Part shown: piece after piece, positions 14,229-20,701 of the stretch | How the letters are laid out: the number at the start of each line of letters is the position of its first letter | Position numbering within the stretch: position 1 is the stretch's first letter | Assembly: GCA_964478235.1 (NCBI GenBank) | Contig: CAYZGX010000010.1 | Location: 1-24,967, forward strand | Source: 2-02-FULL-45-10 sp964478235 | GTDB lineage: Bacteria > Patescibacteriota > Patescibacteriia > Magasanikbacterales > GWA2-37-8 | Direction of reading: 5' to 3' | DNA: 24,967 nucleotides | The notes under the pieces: model-generated | The model's input: the letters and a program-made list of their open reading frames with translations, nothing else | What the model was told of the DNA's origin: nothing | The model's database searches: none | Position numbers and translations under genes: made by a program

Positions 14229-14257
14229 ATTTAAGCACAGAAACAGCCGACTGTCAA
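14229..14257 (-). promoter_or_regulatory. Promoter of the small two-gene module
   Basis: On the minus strand: TTGACA (14257-14252), a 17-base spacer and TTAAAT (14234-14229) preceded by TGC. The start is predicted near 14222, about 35 bases before ATG 14187. The TGA inside TTGACA is also the stop codon of the upstream glycosyltransferase gene. Confidence 0.8.
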
Positions 14258-14976
14258 CCCGACAGATGGTGTTTTTTTGCAATTATTTGCCGAGCCGTTT
14301 CATAGGCCACAACCGCCCGCGTTTTCCACGGTAAGTGATAGAAAAATCTCGGAAGCCAAGCGCTCATACCAACACGACCGCCCACCAATTTTTTAAAAAG
14401 TACTTGGGGAATAAAAATACCAACCTTGCCTTGTTCAAGGAGTGTGAGCCACAGATCCCAATCTTGAAAACGAGACAACGCTTCGTCAAAACCCAAAAAA
14501 GCCGAGCGACGAAGGAGCGAAGTGGTATCAATAAAATTAGTTTGTTTTAAATCTGCCCCGCGAAATGGTTGGCTACGCATGGTTTTGTAGCCAAACACAA
14601 ATTGACTATAGGCATACATTGCTTCGGGGTGTTTAAGAAGCGTATCGTACATCACGCGAATCATCGTGGGCTTAGCTATGGTATCGGCATCCCAAAAAAG
14701 CAAAAAATCACCCTTAGCGAGCTTGGCGCCGGCGTTGCGAGCCGATGAAGCTCCACTTTTTGCCTGATGAATCACCGTCACCGGAATACTCTGCCCCAAC
14801 AATCCATTCACAATCGTTTTTTCAAGCACAGCCGAGAGGTTGTCAGTGCTGCCATCGTCAACAATGATCACTTCCAGTGGCCGATAGCTCTGCGCCAAAA
14901 GCGACGCCAACGATCGCGCCAAAGCCGACGCGTGATTATGAACAGGAATAATGATACTTATCAATGATTGCAACAT
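14254..14976 (-). CDS. Family 2 glycosyltransferase
   Basis: 240 aa, GT-A fold. It opens with the family block ISIIIPVHNHASALARSL (about 6-23), followed by VIIVDDGSTDN (the first Asp pair contacts the nucleotide sugar), GASSARNAGA (about 75-84) and FWDADT (the DxD metal-binding motif, about 94-99). A W-rich stretch QDWDLWLTL (about 167-175) matches the usual acceptor-side ED/QD motif. It should add a sugar to a lipid-linked surface glycan at the cytoplasmic face of the membrane; donor and acceptor are unknown. It is the last gene of the flippase-GT4-GT2 operon, 6 bases after the GT4 stop, without SD. Its stop codon sits inside the -35 box of the next transcription unit, and no terminator is visible between them. 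Confidence 0.9.
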   Translation of the reverse strand: MLQSLISIIIPVHNHASALARSLASLLAQSYRPLEVIIVDDGSTDNLSAVLEKTIVNGLLGQSIPVTVIHQAKSGASSARNAGAKLAKGDFLLFWDADTIAKPTMIRVMYDTLLKHPEAMYAYSQFVFGYKTMRSQPFRGADLKQTNFIDTTSLLRRSAFLGFDEALSRFQDWDLWLTLLEQGKVGIFIPQVLFKKLVGGRVGMSAWLPRFFYHLPWKTRAVVAYETARQIIAKKHHLSG

Positions 14977-14982
14977 ACCCGG

Positions 14983-16104
14983 TTATTGAGACAGTTTGGT
15001 AAGCTGTTTCTCCCACGTAAACTCAGTCAGCACTCGAGCACGACTGGCTGTGCCCATCTCCCGAGCCTTTTCGGGGTTGGTGAGCATATAGACAATTGAT
15101 TGGACAACCTGCTCGGGATTATTCACCTCCACGAGATCACCAGTTACCCCTTCGTGTACGGCCTCAGAAACGCCTCCAGAGCGCCCCGCCACGACAGGCA
15201 AGCCACTAACACCCGCTTCGAGGAAAACCGTGCCCCAGGCCTCCCCATAGCCGTTAATCGTTTGGGTTAATAATACAAAAATATCTGCTGTCTGATAAAG
15301 ACGTGGCAATAACTCAGCCGGCACTTCGCCCAGCATCCGAACACTGTTTTGCAGATTGTTCGCTTGAATAGTAGCGAGGATAGTGTCTTTCTCCGGACCA
15401 GCTCCAACAAGTAACAGTACAGCGTTAGGAACTTGGGCGAGCACGCGAGGCAAAAGCCCCACCAAAGTCGCTACTCCTTTGCTAGGAATAAATCGAGCCA
15501 CGGTAAGAAGAACCTGTTTACCTCCATCAAGCGCCAACTGAGCTCGGGTGCTAGATTTTTCCGCTTCAGACACGGGCGTCATAAAAAAATCCGCCGGCGC
15601 TGGATTAAGCACCACCACATTACTTTCCGAACCAAGCATCGCAACCACCTGCGTTTTTAAAAATTCACTATTCACCACCACTCGCTTGGCTCCAAGGCAG
15701 ATTTTTATAAACCATTTTTTCTTGCGATTTGAAGCTTGCGCCAAAACAACATCAGTCCCATGTAAAAAAACAGTGTAGTTCGTAATTATTCGACGCCATT
15801 TGAGCAAATGGGCAACATACCCAACTGGCAACACATGATGCAACCAGATTTCAGTCGCCCCCTCTGAGCGAACAAGACGAGATAGGGTAAAAAAAAGTTT
15901 TAACCAATGTGGCCACAACACGCCAAGCATCGTAGTGCGAATCGTTTTCCACAGGCGAAGATCGTCATACTTCTTGGCGTCGTGATGCGGCGGAGCAACA
16001 ACGACAACATCACCTGCCGGAAGATGGGCAGCTAGCTGTTCAACATACGAAGCGATACCTCCCACCTGTGGCGGATATTCCAAAGTAACGATCAGCTTTT
16101 TCAT
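14983..16104 (-). CDS. Family 4 glycosyltransferase (GT-B fold)
   Basis: 373 aa. The N-terminal half opens with LEYPPQVGGIASYVEQLA, the usual acceptor-domain start with the GG loop. The C-terminal donor domain begins with LLTVARFIPSKG (about 193-204), continues with a VGAGPE strand, and has the E-x7-E signature in FLEAGVSGLPVVAGRSGGVSE (the two Glu contact the nucleotide sugar). Family members are retaining enzymes that build surface polysaccharides on the inner membrane face. The start ATG overlaps the flippase stop (ATGA), so translation is coupled, and the GT2 gene follows after 6 bases. The sugar specificity cannot be inferred. Confidence 0.93.
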   Translation of the reverse strand: MKKLIVTLEYPPQVGGIASYVEQLAAHLPAGDVVVVAPPHHDAKKYDDLRLWKTIRTTMLGVLWPHWLKLFFTLSRLVRSEGATEIWLHHVLPVGYVAHLLKWRRIITNYTVFLHGTDVVLAQASNRKKKWFIKICLGAKRVVVNSEFLKTQVVAMLGSESNVVVLNPAPADFFMTPVSEAEKSSTRAQLALDGGKQVLLTVARFIPSKGVATLVGLLPRVLAQVPNAVLLLVGAGPEKDTILATIQANNLQNSVRMLGEVPAELLPRLYQTADIFVLLTQTINGYGEAWGTVFLEAGVSGLPVVAGRSGGVSEAVHEGVTGDLVEVNNPEQVVQSIVYMLTNPEKAREMGTASRARVLTEFTWEKQLTKLSQ

Positions 16105-17546
16105 ACGATCTTCTTAGCGGGGAATAACTTGGCGCGAAATTCAGCAATATCTTCTTTGGTCACACCGCCAAAAATATAGAGCGCCAACGGGTAGACAATC
16201 AAACCAGAAATAATAGCAGGAATAAATGAAAAAGTGTGGAGCACACCGTAGACGACAACTCCCATCGCCACAGCTGCAACTAGCGTAGCTGTAAAGCGAG
16301 CGAGAATGCGCGGTAAAGACACCGGCACCACTCGACGAAGCAAAATAAACCCAACCGTCGCCAAGAAAATATTACCAATCAACGCCGAGATAGCCGAGCC
16401 GAGAATCGTCAGGCGCGGGATAAGCAGAATATTCAAAGTAATATTTAACACCAACGTCGCTGTCAAAAGAAGTGTTTGCTTCTTTTGGTTATTCGTCGCA
16501 TTAAGCGCGGCCCCGGTCACAAAAGTGAGATACCCAAACACCAAACTAACAAGCAATATACGAAGAACCGGCACCGACGGCAAATACTTATCGCTATAGA
16601 GTGTGACAACCAACGGCTCGGCGACAACCGACAGGCCAACAGCAAGCGGGAGAGAGACAATAAACAAATACTGCCAACCTTTTTCATAGAGCTCGGCAAT
16701 CCGTTTGGTGTTATCTATCGAGAGCGCGCTAAAGACCGCATATAAACTAGTGGACAGTGCCACCGGGATAAACTGAAAAGCAAAGGTCATTTTATATGGC
16801 ACACTCCACCAACCCAAATGCTGTGCGTCGAGCATCTTGCTCATCAGCATCGAGTCAGCGTAACTATAGAATCGCCCAACAATTCCCGCCAACCCAAACG
16901 GCACCGCCATAACAAAAAATGTTTTGAAGAGTTTGGTATCAAAAACCAAATGCGGAACAAAGCCATACACTCGACGGAGCGAGAAAGCCCCAAAGAGCAT
17001 CACACACCCACTCGCGATAGTGTAGGCGAGAATGAGCCAGGTGAGAGGCCAGCCATTGGAGAGAGCGGTGAGACCAACGCCCATCGTAATCACCTGCGAC
17101 AATACAATCCCCGCAGATTCAAACCACAAATTGCGTTTGGCGCGAAAGACACTAAAGAAAACTCCTTGAAGATTATCAAAAAACATCGTCACGCCAGAAA
17201 ATAAAATCAGGTTGCGAAGTGTCGCGTCGTAGCCAAGCAGCGTGACGGCGATAAAAATCAGACCATAGGCTCCCGCCCCAAACAAAATCTTTGTCCAAAA
17301 AACGGTACTAAAATATTCTTCAATTTTCCCAATATACCGCGATGCTTCACGAGTGAAAATAGGTGCAAAGCCAAAATCGGCCATTACAGTAAAGACAGTC
17401 GTAAAGGAAATAGCAAAAAAATACTGACCGGTGTTTTCCACGCCAATCAAGCGAGCGACAATCGTAAAATACACAAACGACACGATCTTTTGCAAAACCG
17501 AGGCCGCGGTATAGAGAGTAGTATTTTGAGAAACGCTTAACGCCAT
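16101..17546 (-). CDS. Oligosaccharide flippase (Wzx/MVF-MATE type)
   Basis: 481 aa with about 12-14 hydrophobic segments along the whole length, and the typical Wzx-family opening in which an amphipathic first helix (VLQKIVSFVYFTIVARLIG) precedes the first segment, with RLIG and YFFAISFTTVF. Such proteins move undecaprenyl-linked repeat units across the membrane for later polymerisation. The frame is open upstream to 17681, but that extension crosses a promoter and a large hairpin and has no membrane-protein character, so I start at ATG 17546 (MALSVSQNTT). A TATACT -10 lies 13 bases upstream, giving a very short leader without SD. It heads the operon flippase-GT4-GT2 and is the natural partner of the O-antigen ligase at 12102. 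Confidence 0.9.
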   Translation of the reverse strand: MALSVSQNTTLYTAASVLQKIVSFVYFTIVARLIGVENTGQYFFAISFTTVFTVMADFGFAPIFTREASRYIGKIEEYFSTVFWTKILFGAGAYGLIFIAVTLLGYDATLRNLILFSGVTMFFDNLQGVFFSVFRAKRNLWFESAGIVLSQVITMGVGLTALSNGWPLTWLILAYTIASGCVMLFGAFSLRRVYGFVPHLVFDTKLFKTFFVMAVPFGLAGIVGRFYSYADSMLMSKMLDAQHLGWWSVPYKMTFAFQFIPVALSTSLYAVFSALSIDNTKRIAELYEKGWQYLFIVSLPLAVGLSVVAEPLVVTLYSDKYLPSVPVLRILLVSLVFGYLTFVTGAALNATNNQKKQTLLLTATLVLNITLNILLIPRLTILGSAISALIGNIFLATVGFILLRRVVPVSLPRILARFTATLVAAVAMGVVVYGVLHTFSFIPAIISGLIVYPLALYIFGGVTKEDIAEFRAKLFPAKKIV

Positions 17547-17559
17547 AGAGAGTGACGGT

Positions 17560-17565
17560 AGTATA
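17560..17565 (-). promoter_or_regulatory. -10 of the flippase-GT4-GT2 operon
   Basis: TATACT on the minus strand, preceded by CAGT. The predicted start is about 6-7 bases before ATG 17546, a nearly leaderless mRNA. No clear -35 or TGn extension is seen. Confidence 0.55.
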
Positions 17566-17605
17566 ACTGAAACAGGGCTGACTCGGCAATAAATAGAAAT
17601 GCGAA

Positions 17606-17650
17606 GGCTCCCGAGCGAGTGATAAAAGAAACCACTCATTCTCGGGAGCC
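17606..17650 (-). terminator. Large hairpin, probable terminator of the Cys-rich peptide gene
   Basis: Perfect 10-bp outer stem GGCTCCCGAG (17606-17615)/CTCGGGAGCC (17641-17650), plus an inner 5-bp stem (17617-17621/17633-17637). On the minus strand it is followed by a T-rich but interrupted tract. It lies 35 bases past the 17685 stop and upstream of the flippase promoter, so a terminator or insulating role is likely. Confidence 0.6.
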
Positions 17651-17684
17651 GTGATGCTCGCGACCTGATGAGAAAGGGCACGTA

Positions 17685-17903
17685 CTAGAGCCCTCCCGTC
17701 GAACGGGCGAGCTGGGCCGCCCGCTCCTTGCAGCGCTCCTCTTCGCAGCAGCGCACAGTGGCACTACCACAGACCGCTTCGAGCGTTGAATCGTTCAGAC
17801 AGTTGTAGCTAGAATTGCGATTGATACAGTCCTCCTTCTGATAAGGTGACTTCGGTTGAAAAAAAACTTCAGAACGCTTCTTTTCCGCTTCGGTGAGGTC
17901 CAT
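17685..17903 (-). CDS. Small cysteine-rich protein, unknown function
   Basis: 72 aa, not recognised. It has no signal peptide. The first 24 residues are charged (MDLTEAEKKRSEVFF). The second half holds six Cys with spacing C-x8-C-x9-C-x6-CC-x4-C (residues about 26-58), suggesting zinc binding or a disulfide/CHCH-like mini-fold; the lack of a signal peptide favours metal binding. The frame is open upstream to 17960, but a Shine-Dalgarno AGGAGG (17912-17917) eight bases before ATG 17903, and a promoter whose predicted start is near 17944, fix the start at 17903. It has its own promoter and hairpin terminator and so forms an independent unit between the polysaccharide operon and the 18046 gene. 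Confidence 0.7.
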   Translation of the reverse strand: MDLTEAEKKRSEVFFQPKSPYQKEDCINRNSSYNCLNDSTLEAVCGSATVRCCEEERCKERAAQLARSTGGL

Positions 17904-17911
17904 TCTCCTAC

Positions 17912-17917
17912 CCTCCT
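17912..17917 (-). promoter_or_regulatory. Shine-Dalgarno fixing the start at 17903
   Basis: AGGAGG on the minus strand (within AAAGGAGGG), 8 bases from ATG 17903. It rules out the longer start at 17960, which would lie upstream of the predicted transcript. Confidence 0.8.
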
Positions 17918-17950
17918 TTAGGGGGTTGTTGGGGGTTAACGAGCCCCTGT

Positions 17951-17979
17951 AGATAACCATTTTTAGGGCTTTTTGTCAA
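17951..17979 (-). promoter_or_regulatory. Promoter of the Cys-rich peptide gene
   Basis: On the minus strand: TTGACA (17979-17974), a 17-base spacer and TTATCT (17956-17951) preceded by TGG (TGn extension). The predicted start is near 17944 with a leader of about 40 bases. Confidence 0.8.
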
Positions 17980-18002
17980 TAATAAGCCCGGTTATGTATA
18001 TC

Positions 18003-18029
18003 AAAAAACCCTCTCGGGTGAGAGGGTTT
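18003..18029 (-). terminator. Rho-independent terminator of the 18046 gene
   Basis: Perfect 10-bp stem AAACCCTCTC (18006-18015)/GAGAGGGTTT (18020-18029) with a 4-base loop, followed on the minus strand by T6 (18008-18003). It lies 16 bases past the stop. Confidence 0.9.
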
Positions 18030-18045
18030 AAAAATGTCTTAGTAA

Positions 18046-18549
18046 TTATTGAGTGAGACAACCCCGCGCTCGGAACAAATCCACGAGCCCCGGAGTAACC
18101 TTGCCGTCAATAATCGCCTGGATACGATCGGCCCCAACCGCTTCTTGAACACAGACCACTTGCTCAATTGGAAAATCCGCCGGAATGTCTGCTTCGTTAA
18201 TTCCAAAATTAGTGAGTACTTTTTTCTGATCAGCGGTCAAAACAACTTTGCCCGAGGAATCACGCTTCACCGAAGCGCTCGTTTGTGAGGTCGTTGTTCC
18301 CGACATTTCTTTTTTCACATTTTTCAAAACACTATTAGCTACATAACTGACCAGAGCAAAAACGATAACCGCCTCAGCGATTAATGTCATAATCACCGTG
18401 ATGATAATGATCAAAATCGTGTAGCCACATGATGGCTTGCCAGATACATTGGGCGCTACTGCCGGAGCTGGGGCGACAGGAACGACAGACGTCACTACCG
18501 CTGGAGCAACTGGTACGCTTGGGGCTGGTTCGGATTGTTTATGGGTCAT
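18046..18549 (-). CDS. Single-pass membrane protein with Pro/Ala/Val-rich N-terminus, unknown function
   Basis: 167 aa. Residues 8-34 are low-complexity Pro/Ala/Val sequence. Residues about 43-72 are one long hydrophobic helix (YTILIIIITVIMTLIAEAVIVF). A Ser/Thr-rich linker follows (about 84-95), and then a compact C-terminal domain (about 100-167) with mixed helices (LTADQKKVLTNFGI, GADRIQAIIDGKVTPGLVDLF) and two Cys near the end (VVCVQEA, ARGCL) that could form a disulfide. The N-terminus is probably cytoplasmic and the C-terminal domain outside, but the topology is uncertain. I recognise no family. It is a monocistronic unit with its own -10 and strong terminator and no SD. Start ATG 18549 lies 22 bases from the -10. 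Confidence 0.72.
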   Translation of the reverse strand: MTHKQSEPAPSVPVAPAVVTSVVPVAPAPAVAPNVSGKPSCGYTILIIIITVIMTLIAEAVIVFALVSYVANSVLKNVKKEMSGTTTSQTSASVKRDSSGKVVLTADQKKVLTNFGINEADIPADFPIEQVVCVQEAVGADRIQAIIDGKVTPGLVDLFRARGCLTQ

Positions 18550-18571
18550 AGAAATATAATATAATGGCTCT

Positions 18572-18577
18572 AGTATA
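18572..18577 (-). promoter_or_regulatory. -10 of the 18046-18549 gene
   Basis: TATACT on the minus strand, just after the stop of the AlkD-like gene. The predicted leader is about 16 bases of AU-rich RNA without SD. Confidence 0.55.
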
Positions 18578-18585
18578 CAATACAG

Positions 18586-19299
18586 CTACTTTTTGAGCAA
18601 AAATGTTTTACGTTTTGCTTCGGGATAGCGCTCAATCGCATAGCGCAGAGTGGTACGAGGCAGTCGGGAAATATGTGTATTCAAAAAGGCGGTCAAAGCA
18701 CTCGTATCCCGCTTCCCCACCTCGCGAAGCATCCAGCCAACGGCTTTGTGCATTAAATCGTGTAGGTCGCCCATGAGTAGTTTGGCGAGGCGAAGCGTGT
18801 CAGCGAATTTTCCAGCGCGAATAAAGGCAAAAGTAGACACGATCGCGATGCGCCGTTCCCACACCACACGAGAGCGAGCGAGTTTGGTTAAAATACTTTT
18901 TTCTTTCGGATGTTTTAGAAGATGGGCCCCCACAATTTTGTAGGCGCTCAAATCCACCAGATCCCAATTGTTAATACAATTCGTAGCCGAGAGATAGAAA
19001 TGAAAAATGTTTTTTTGTTCGGCCTCGCTCCCCTGCTCAAATTGGTGCACGAGAATCAGAAGAGCAATCAGACGATACTCATGGATTAGCGACAACAATA
19101 GTTTTCCAATCTCATCATGTGGTAATTCGCCAAATTGTTTAGCAATCAAACGACACTCCGGAACAGTGAGTCCACAAAAAATATCCCCTTCGCCATACTG
19201 CCCCGGACCAGTTTTAAAAAACCGGCGTAACACTTCGGCGACACGACGGTTGGCTTTTTTTTCAATTGTTGCGACAACATCACGAGCCGTTACTGTCAT
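18586..19299 (-). CDS. AlkD-like DNA alkylation repair protein
   Basis: 237 aa, an all-helical HEAT-like-repeat protein of the DNA alkylation repair (AlkC/AlkD) family. AlkD excises positively charged alkylated bases (N3- and N7-alkylpurines) without flipping them. The residues that matter in AlkD are in place: NNWDLVDLSA supplies the Trp and catalytic Asp (about 115-124), WERRIAIVS supplies the Arg (about 152-160), and HKAVGWMLREVGK supplies the second Trp (about 190-202). Length is normal. It sits alone on the minus strand between the 18046 gene and the zinc-finger gene, without SD. Start ATG 19299 gives the expected N-terminus. Function by homology is secure; the exact lesion range is not. 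Confidence 0.92.
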   Translation of the reverse strand: MTVTARDVVATIEKKANRRVAEVLRRFFKTGPGQYGEGDIFCGLTVPECRLIAKQFGELPHDEIGKLLLSLIHEYRLIALLILVHQFEQGSEAEQKNIFHFYLSATNCINNWDLVDLSAYKIVGAHLLKHPKEKSILTKLARSRVVWERRIAIVSTFAFIRAGKFADTLRLAKLLMGDLHDLMHKAVGWMLREVGKRDTSALTAFLNTHISRLPRTTLRYAIERYPEAKRKTFLLKK

Positions 19300-19318
19300 A
19301 CAAAGTAGTTGGAGGGGA

Positions 19319-19344
19319 GGGTGACGCTGTACAAGCCGTCACCC
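19319..19344. other. Perfect hairpin downstream of the zinc-finger gene
   Basis: The arms GGGTGACG (19319-19326) and CGTCACCC (19337-19344) pair over 8 bp with a 10-base loop, 12 bases past the stop of the 19357 gene and before the AlkD-like gene. There is no T-run on either strand, so it is not a standard terminator; RNA 3'-end protection or a protein site are alternatives. Confidence 0.5.
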
Positions 19345-19356
19345 CACCCCAGTCAA

Positions 19357-19704
19357 TTAGCCGCCAACGGCGCCCTCACGACGCTGGCGAAATGCTTCGG
19401 CCGCCTTGCGGATCTCCTTGCTCCGACATGGCGGACAATACTTGGCGTCACTCTGACGCTTGTTCGTACAACCCTCCGACTTACACAAATGCGTTCCGCA
19501 GTACTCAACATCTTTGCCGGCGTGCTGTTTGCACCCCGGCCACTGACAAACACGGGCATAAGAAGAAACAGGTTCTGCGTCTTTCGGCTCAAAACCCTCC
19601 TTATCAGGCAACAGCCGAATGCCGTTCTTGTTAGTCGGCTGACCTTTGCCATCTCGTGGATGGCCATCCTTACGACGCTCCCGTGGACGCGCTGGTTGTC
19701 TCAC
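19357..19704 (-). CDS. Tandem zinc-finger protein, unknown function
   Basis: 115 aa if started at GTG 19704. The N-terminal 45 residues are basic and disordered-looking (RPRERRKDGHPRDGKGQ). Two back-to-back zinc-binding units follow: C-x4-C-x10-C-x2-H (from CQWPGC) and C-x4-C-x10-C-x2-C (from CKSEGC), separated by a single Leu. A basic helical tail (RSKEIRKAAEAFRQRREG) ends the protein. Two matching fingers plus basic flanks suggest nucleic-acid or ribosome binding. The alternative ATG 19749 adds 15 residues but has no SD, whereas AAGGAG (19711-19716) lies 6 bases before the GTG. I do not recognise a named family. A weak promoter lies at 19777-19805. Confidence 0.7.
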   Translation of the reverse strand: MRQPARPRERRKDGHPRDGKGQPTNKNGIRLLPDKEGFEPKDAEPVSSYARVCQWPGCKQHAGKDVEYCGTHLCKSEGCTNKRQSDAKYCPPCRSKEIRKAAEAFRQRREGAVGG

Positions 19705-19710
19705 GCAGTA

Positions 19711-19716
19711 CTCCTT
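19711..19716 (-). promoter_or_regulatory. Shine-Dalgarno favouring GTG 19704
   Basis: AAGGAG with 6-base spacing to GTG 19704. The upstream in-frame ATG (19749) has no SD. A leader of about 65 bases would result from the predicted promoter. Confidence 0.6.
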
Positions 19717-19776
19717 TACACATTGCTTGGGTTGGCGAGCCGGCCCCATGCCAGCTCAAAAAATAAGACAAGGAGT

Positions 19777-19805
19777 AGTGTAGTCTAGGGAGCGAAAATT
19801 GAGAA
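19777..19805 (-). promoter_or_regulatory. Possible promoter of the zinc-finger gene
   Basis: On the minus strand: TTCTCA (19805-19800), a 17-base spacer and TACACT (19782-19777). The -35 matches the consensus at 4 of 6 positions. It lies just past the arfB stop, with no terminator between. Confidence 0.45.
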
Positions 19806-19818
19806 GAGGACAGTTTTT

Positions 19819-20217
19819 TTACCAAAAAAGACCACGCCTGGCCTGCTTAGCCTGGGAGTGGCGAGTTTTGCTATCGAGGCGACGAAGTTTCGAGGAATAG
19901 GTCGGTTTGGTGGCCGTGCGTTTCTTGGGAATACGAAGAGCTGCCGTCACCAACATTTGAAGACGGCGAACAGCGACCGCTCGGTTTTGTGGTTGCGAGC
20001 GTTCGTTGTCAGACGACACTATAATCTCATCACGACCCGTCAGGCGATTAGCCAGCTTGAGGCGAAGCCTGGCCTTCTCAAGGTCGTTAAAGGCGCGAGA
20101 GCGAGCAATAGACCAGTGGACAGTCGCTTTGGTGGAAGTTTTATTGACATTCTGTCCGCCCGGACCACTGGAGCGAGCAAAGGTAATATCTAATTCGTGA
20201 AGTGGAATGCGTTGCAT
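19819..20217 (-). CDS. arfB: ArfB/YaeJ-type ribosome-rescue peptidyl-tRNA hydrolase
   Basis: 132 aa. The N-terminal domain is the catalytic domain of class I release factors, with SSGPGGQNVNK placing the GGQ at residues 20-22. It lacks the codon-recognition domain of RF1/RF2. A basic, disordered C-terminal tail (about 97-132, rich in Lys/Arg, ending ARRGLFW) is the part that in E. coli ArfB threads into the empty mRNA channel of stalled ribosomes. The function is therefore release of peptides from ribosomes stuck at mRNA ends. ATG 20217 lies 9 bases from a TACACT -10, a predicted leaderless mRNA. It is monocistronic or leads into the zinc-finger gene. The DoxX terminator lies directly upstream. 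Confidence 0.93.
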   Translation of the reverse strand: MQRIPLHELDITFARSSGPGGQNVNKTSTKATVHWSIARSRAFNDLEKARLRLKLANRLTGRDEIIVSSDNERSQPQNRAVAVRRLQMLVTAALRIPKKRTATKPTYSSKLRRLDSKTRHSQAKQARRGLFW

Positions 20218-20226
20218 AGTGACTCT

Positions 20227-20235
20227 AGTGTAACA
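20227..20235 (-). promoter_or_regulatory. Extended -10 promoter of arfB, leaderless
   Basis: On the minus strand TGT-TACACT. The predicted start falls within about 3 bases of ATG 20217. It is fused to the T-run of the upstream terminator (20241-20235). Confidence 0.6.
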
Positions 20236-20262
20236 AAAAAACAGCTCAGAGGCGAGCTGTTT
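20235..20262 (-). terminator. Rho-independent terminator of the doxX gene
   Basis: Perfect 9-bp stem AAACAGCTC (20239-20247)/GAGCTGTTT (20254-20262) with a 6-base loop and a T7 run on the minus strand. It lies 15 bases beyond the DoxX stop. Its T-run merges with the arfB promoter. Confidence 0.88.
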
Positions 20263-20277
20263 TTAAAAACTACGAGA

Positions 20278-20670
20278 TTAGATTGACCACATCCAAGGTT
20301 GTGGAATAGCGAGAAGTATGAGAATAGCACCAGTGAGGCCCATATTCTTGTAGAAGTTAATCTCTTCGCCCATTCTAGCCATTGGGTCGGCGACTTTCCA
20401 GAACTGATGCATCATAAAAGTAGTTGGAACGAGGAAGAGCACGAGTGCGCCTACTGCCCAAGTAGTCATGTAGCCAAGAAGCACACCAAGGCCACCAAGG
20501 AGCATCAGAAGGCCAGAAGCTGGAACAGCCAATTTTGGCATTGGCACGCCTTTAGAAGCAGCATAGCCGGCGAGCATGCCACTGTGGCGGAGATGGTTCG
20601 CGCCAGCGCGAACAAAGTAGAGGCCAAGGAGCACGCGCCCCACGAGGACGAGATATGGAGTATAGTCCAT
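20278..20670 (-). CDS. DoxX-family membrane protein
   Basis: 130 aa with four hydrophobic segments (about 4-20, 45-62, 66-84 and 106-124), the length and topology of DoxX/DoxD-like proteins. The opening YLVLVGRVLLGLYFVRAGANHL is the family signature, and MGEEINFYKNMGLTGAILILL matches the usual C-terminal NxxKNxxLxGG-type helix. Members are linked to redox and thiol balance in various bacteria, but a biochemical role here is unknown. The frame is open to 20730, but the promoter (TTGACA at 20725-20730) covers that stretch, so ATG 20670 (MDYTPYLV) is the start. There is no SD. It sits between the defence-like operon and arfB with its own promoter and terminator. Confidence 0.87.
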   Translation of the reverse strand: MDYTPYLVLVGRVLLGLYFVRAGANHLRHSGMLAGYAASKGVPMPKLAVPASGLLMLLGGLGVLLGYMTTWAVGALVLFLVPTTFMMHQFWKVADPMARMGEEINFYKNMGLTGAILILLAIPQPWMWSI

Positions 20671-20701
20671 AAAGAAAGAAGTTAAGAATGAATACGGGGG
20701 T

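Noticed and set aside
17547..17681. N-terminal extension of the flippase to 17681
   Set aside because: It would cross the TATACT promoter and the 17606-17650 hairpin, and the extra residues do not resemble a flippase start. ATG 17546 is preferred.
19319..19344. Calling this hairpin a Rho-independent terminator
   Set aside because: The 8-bp stem is perfect, but neither strand has a T-run after it, so it is listed only as a hairpin.
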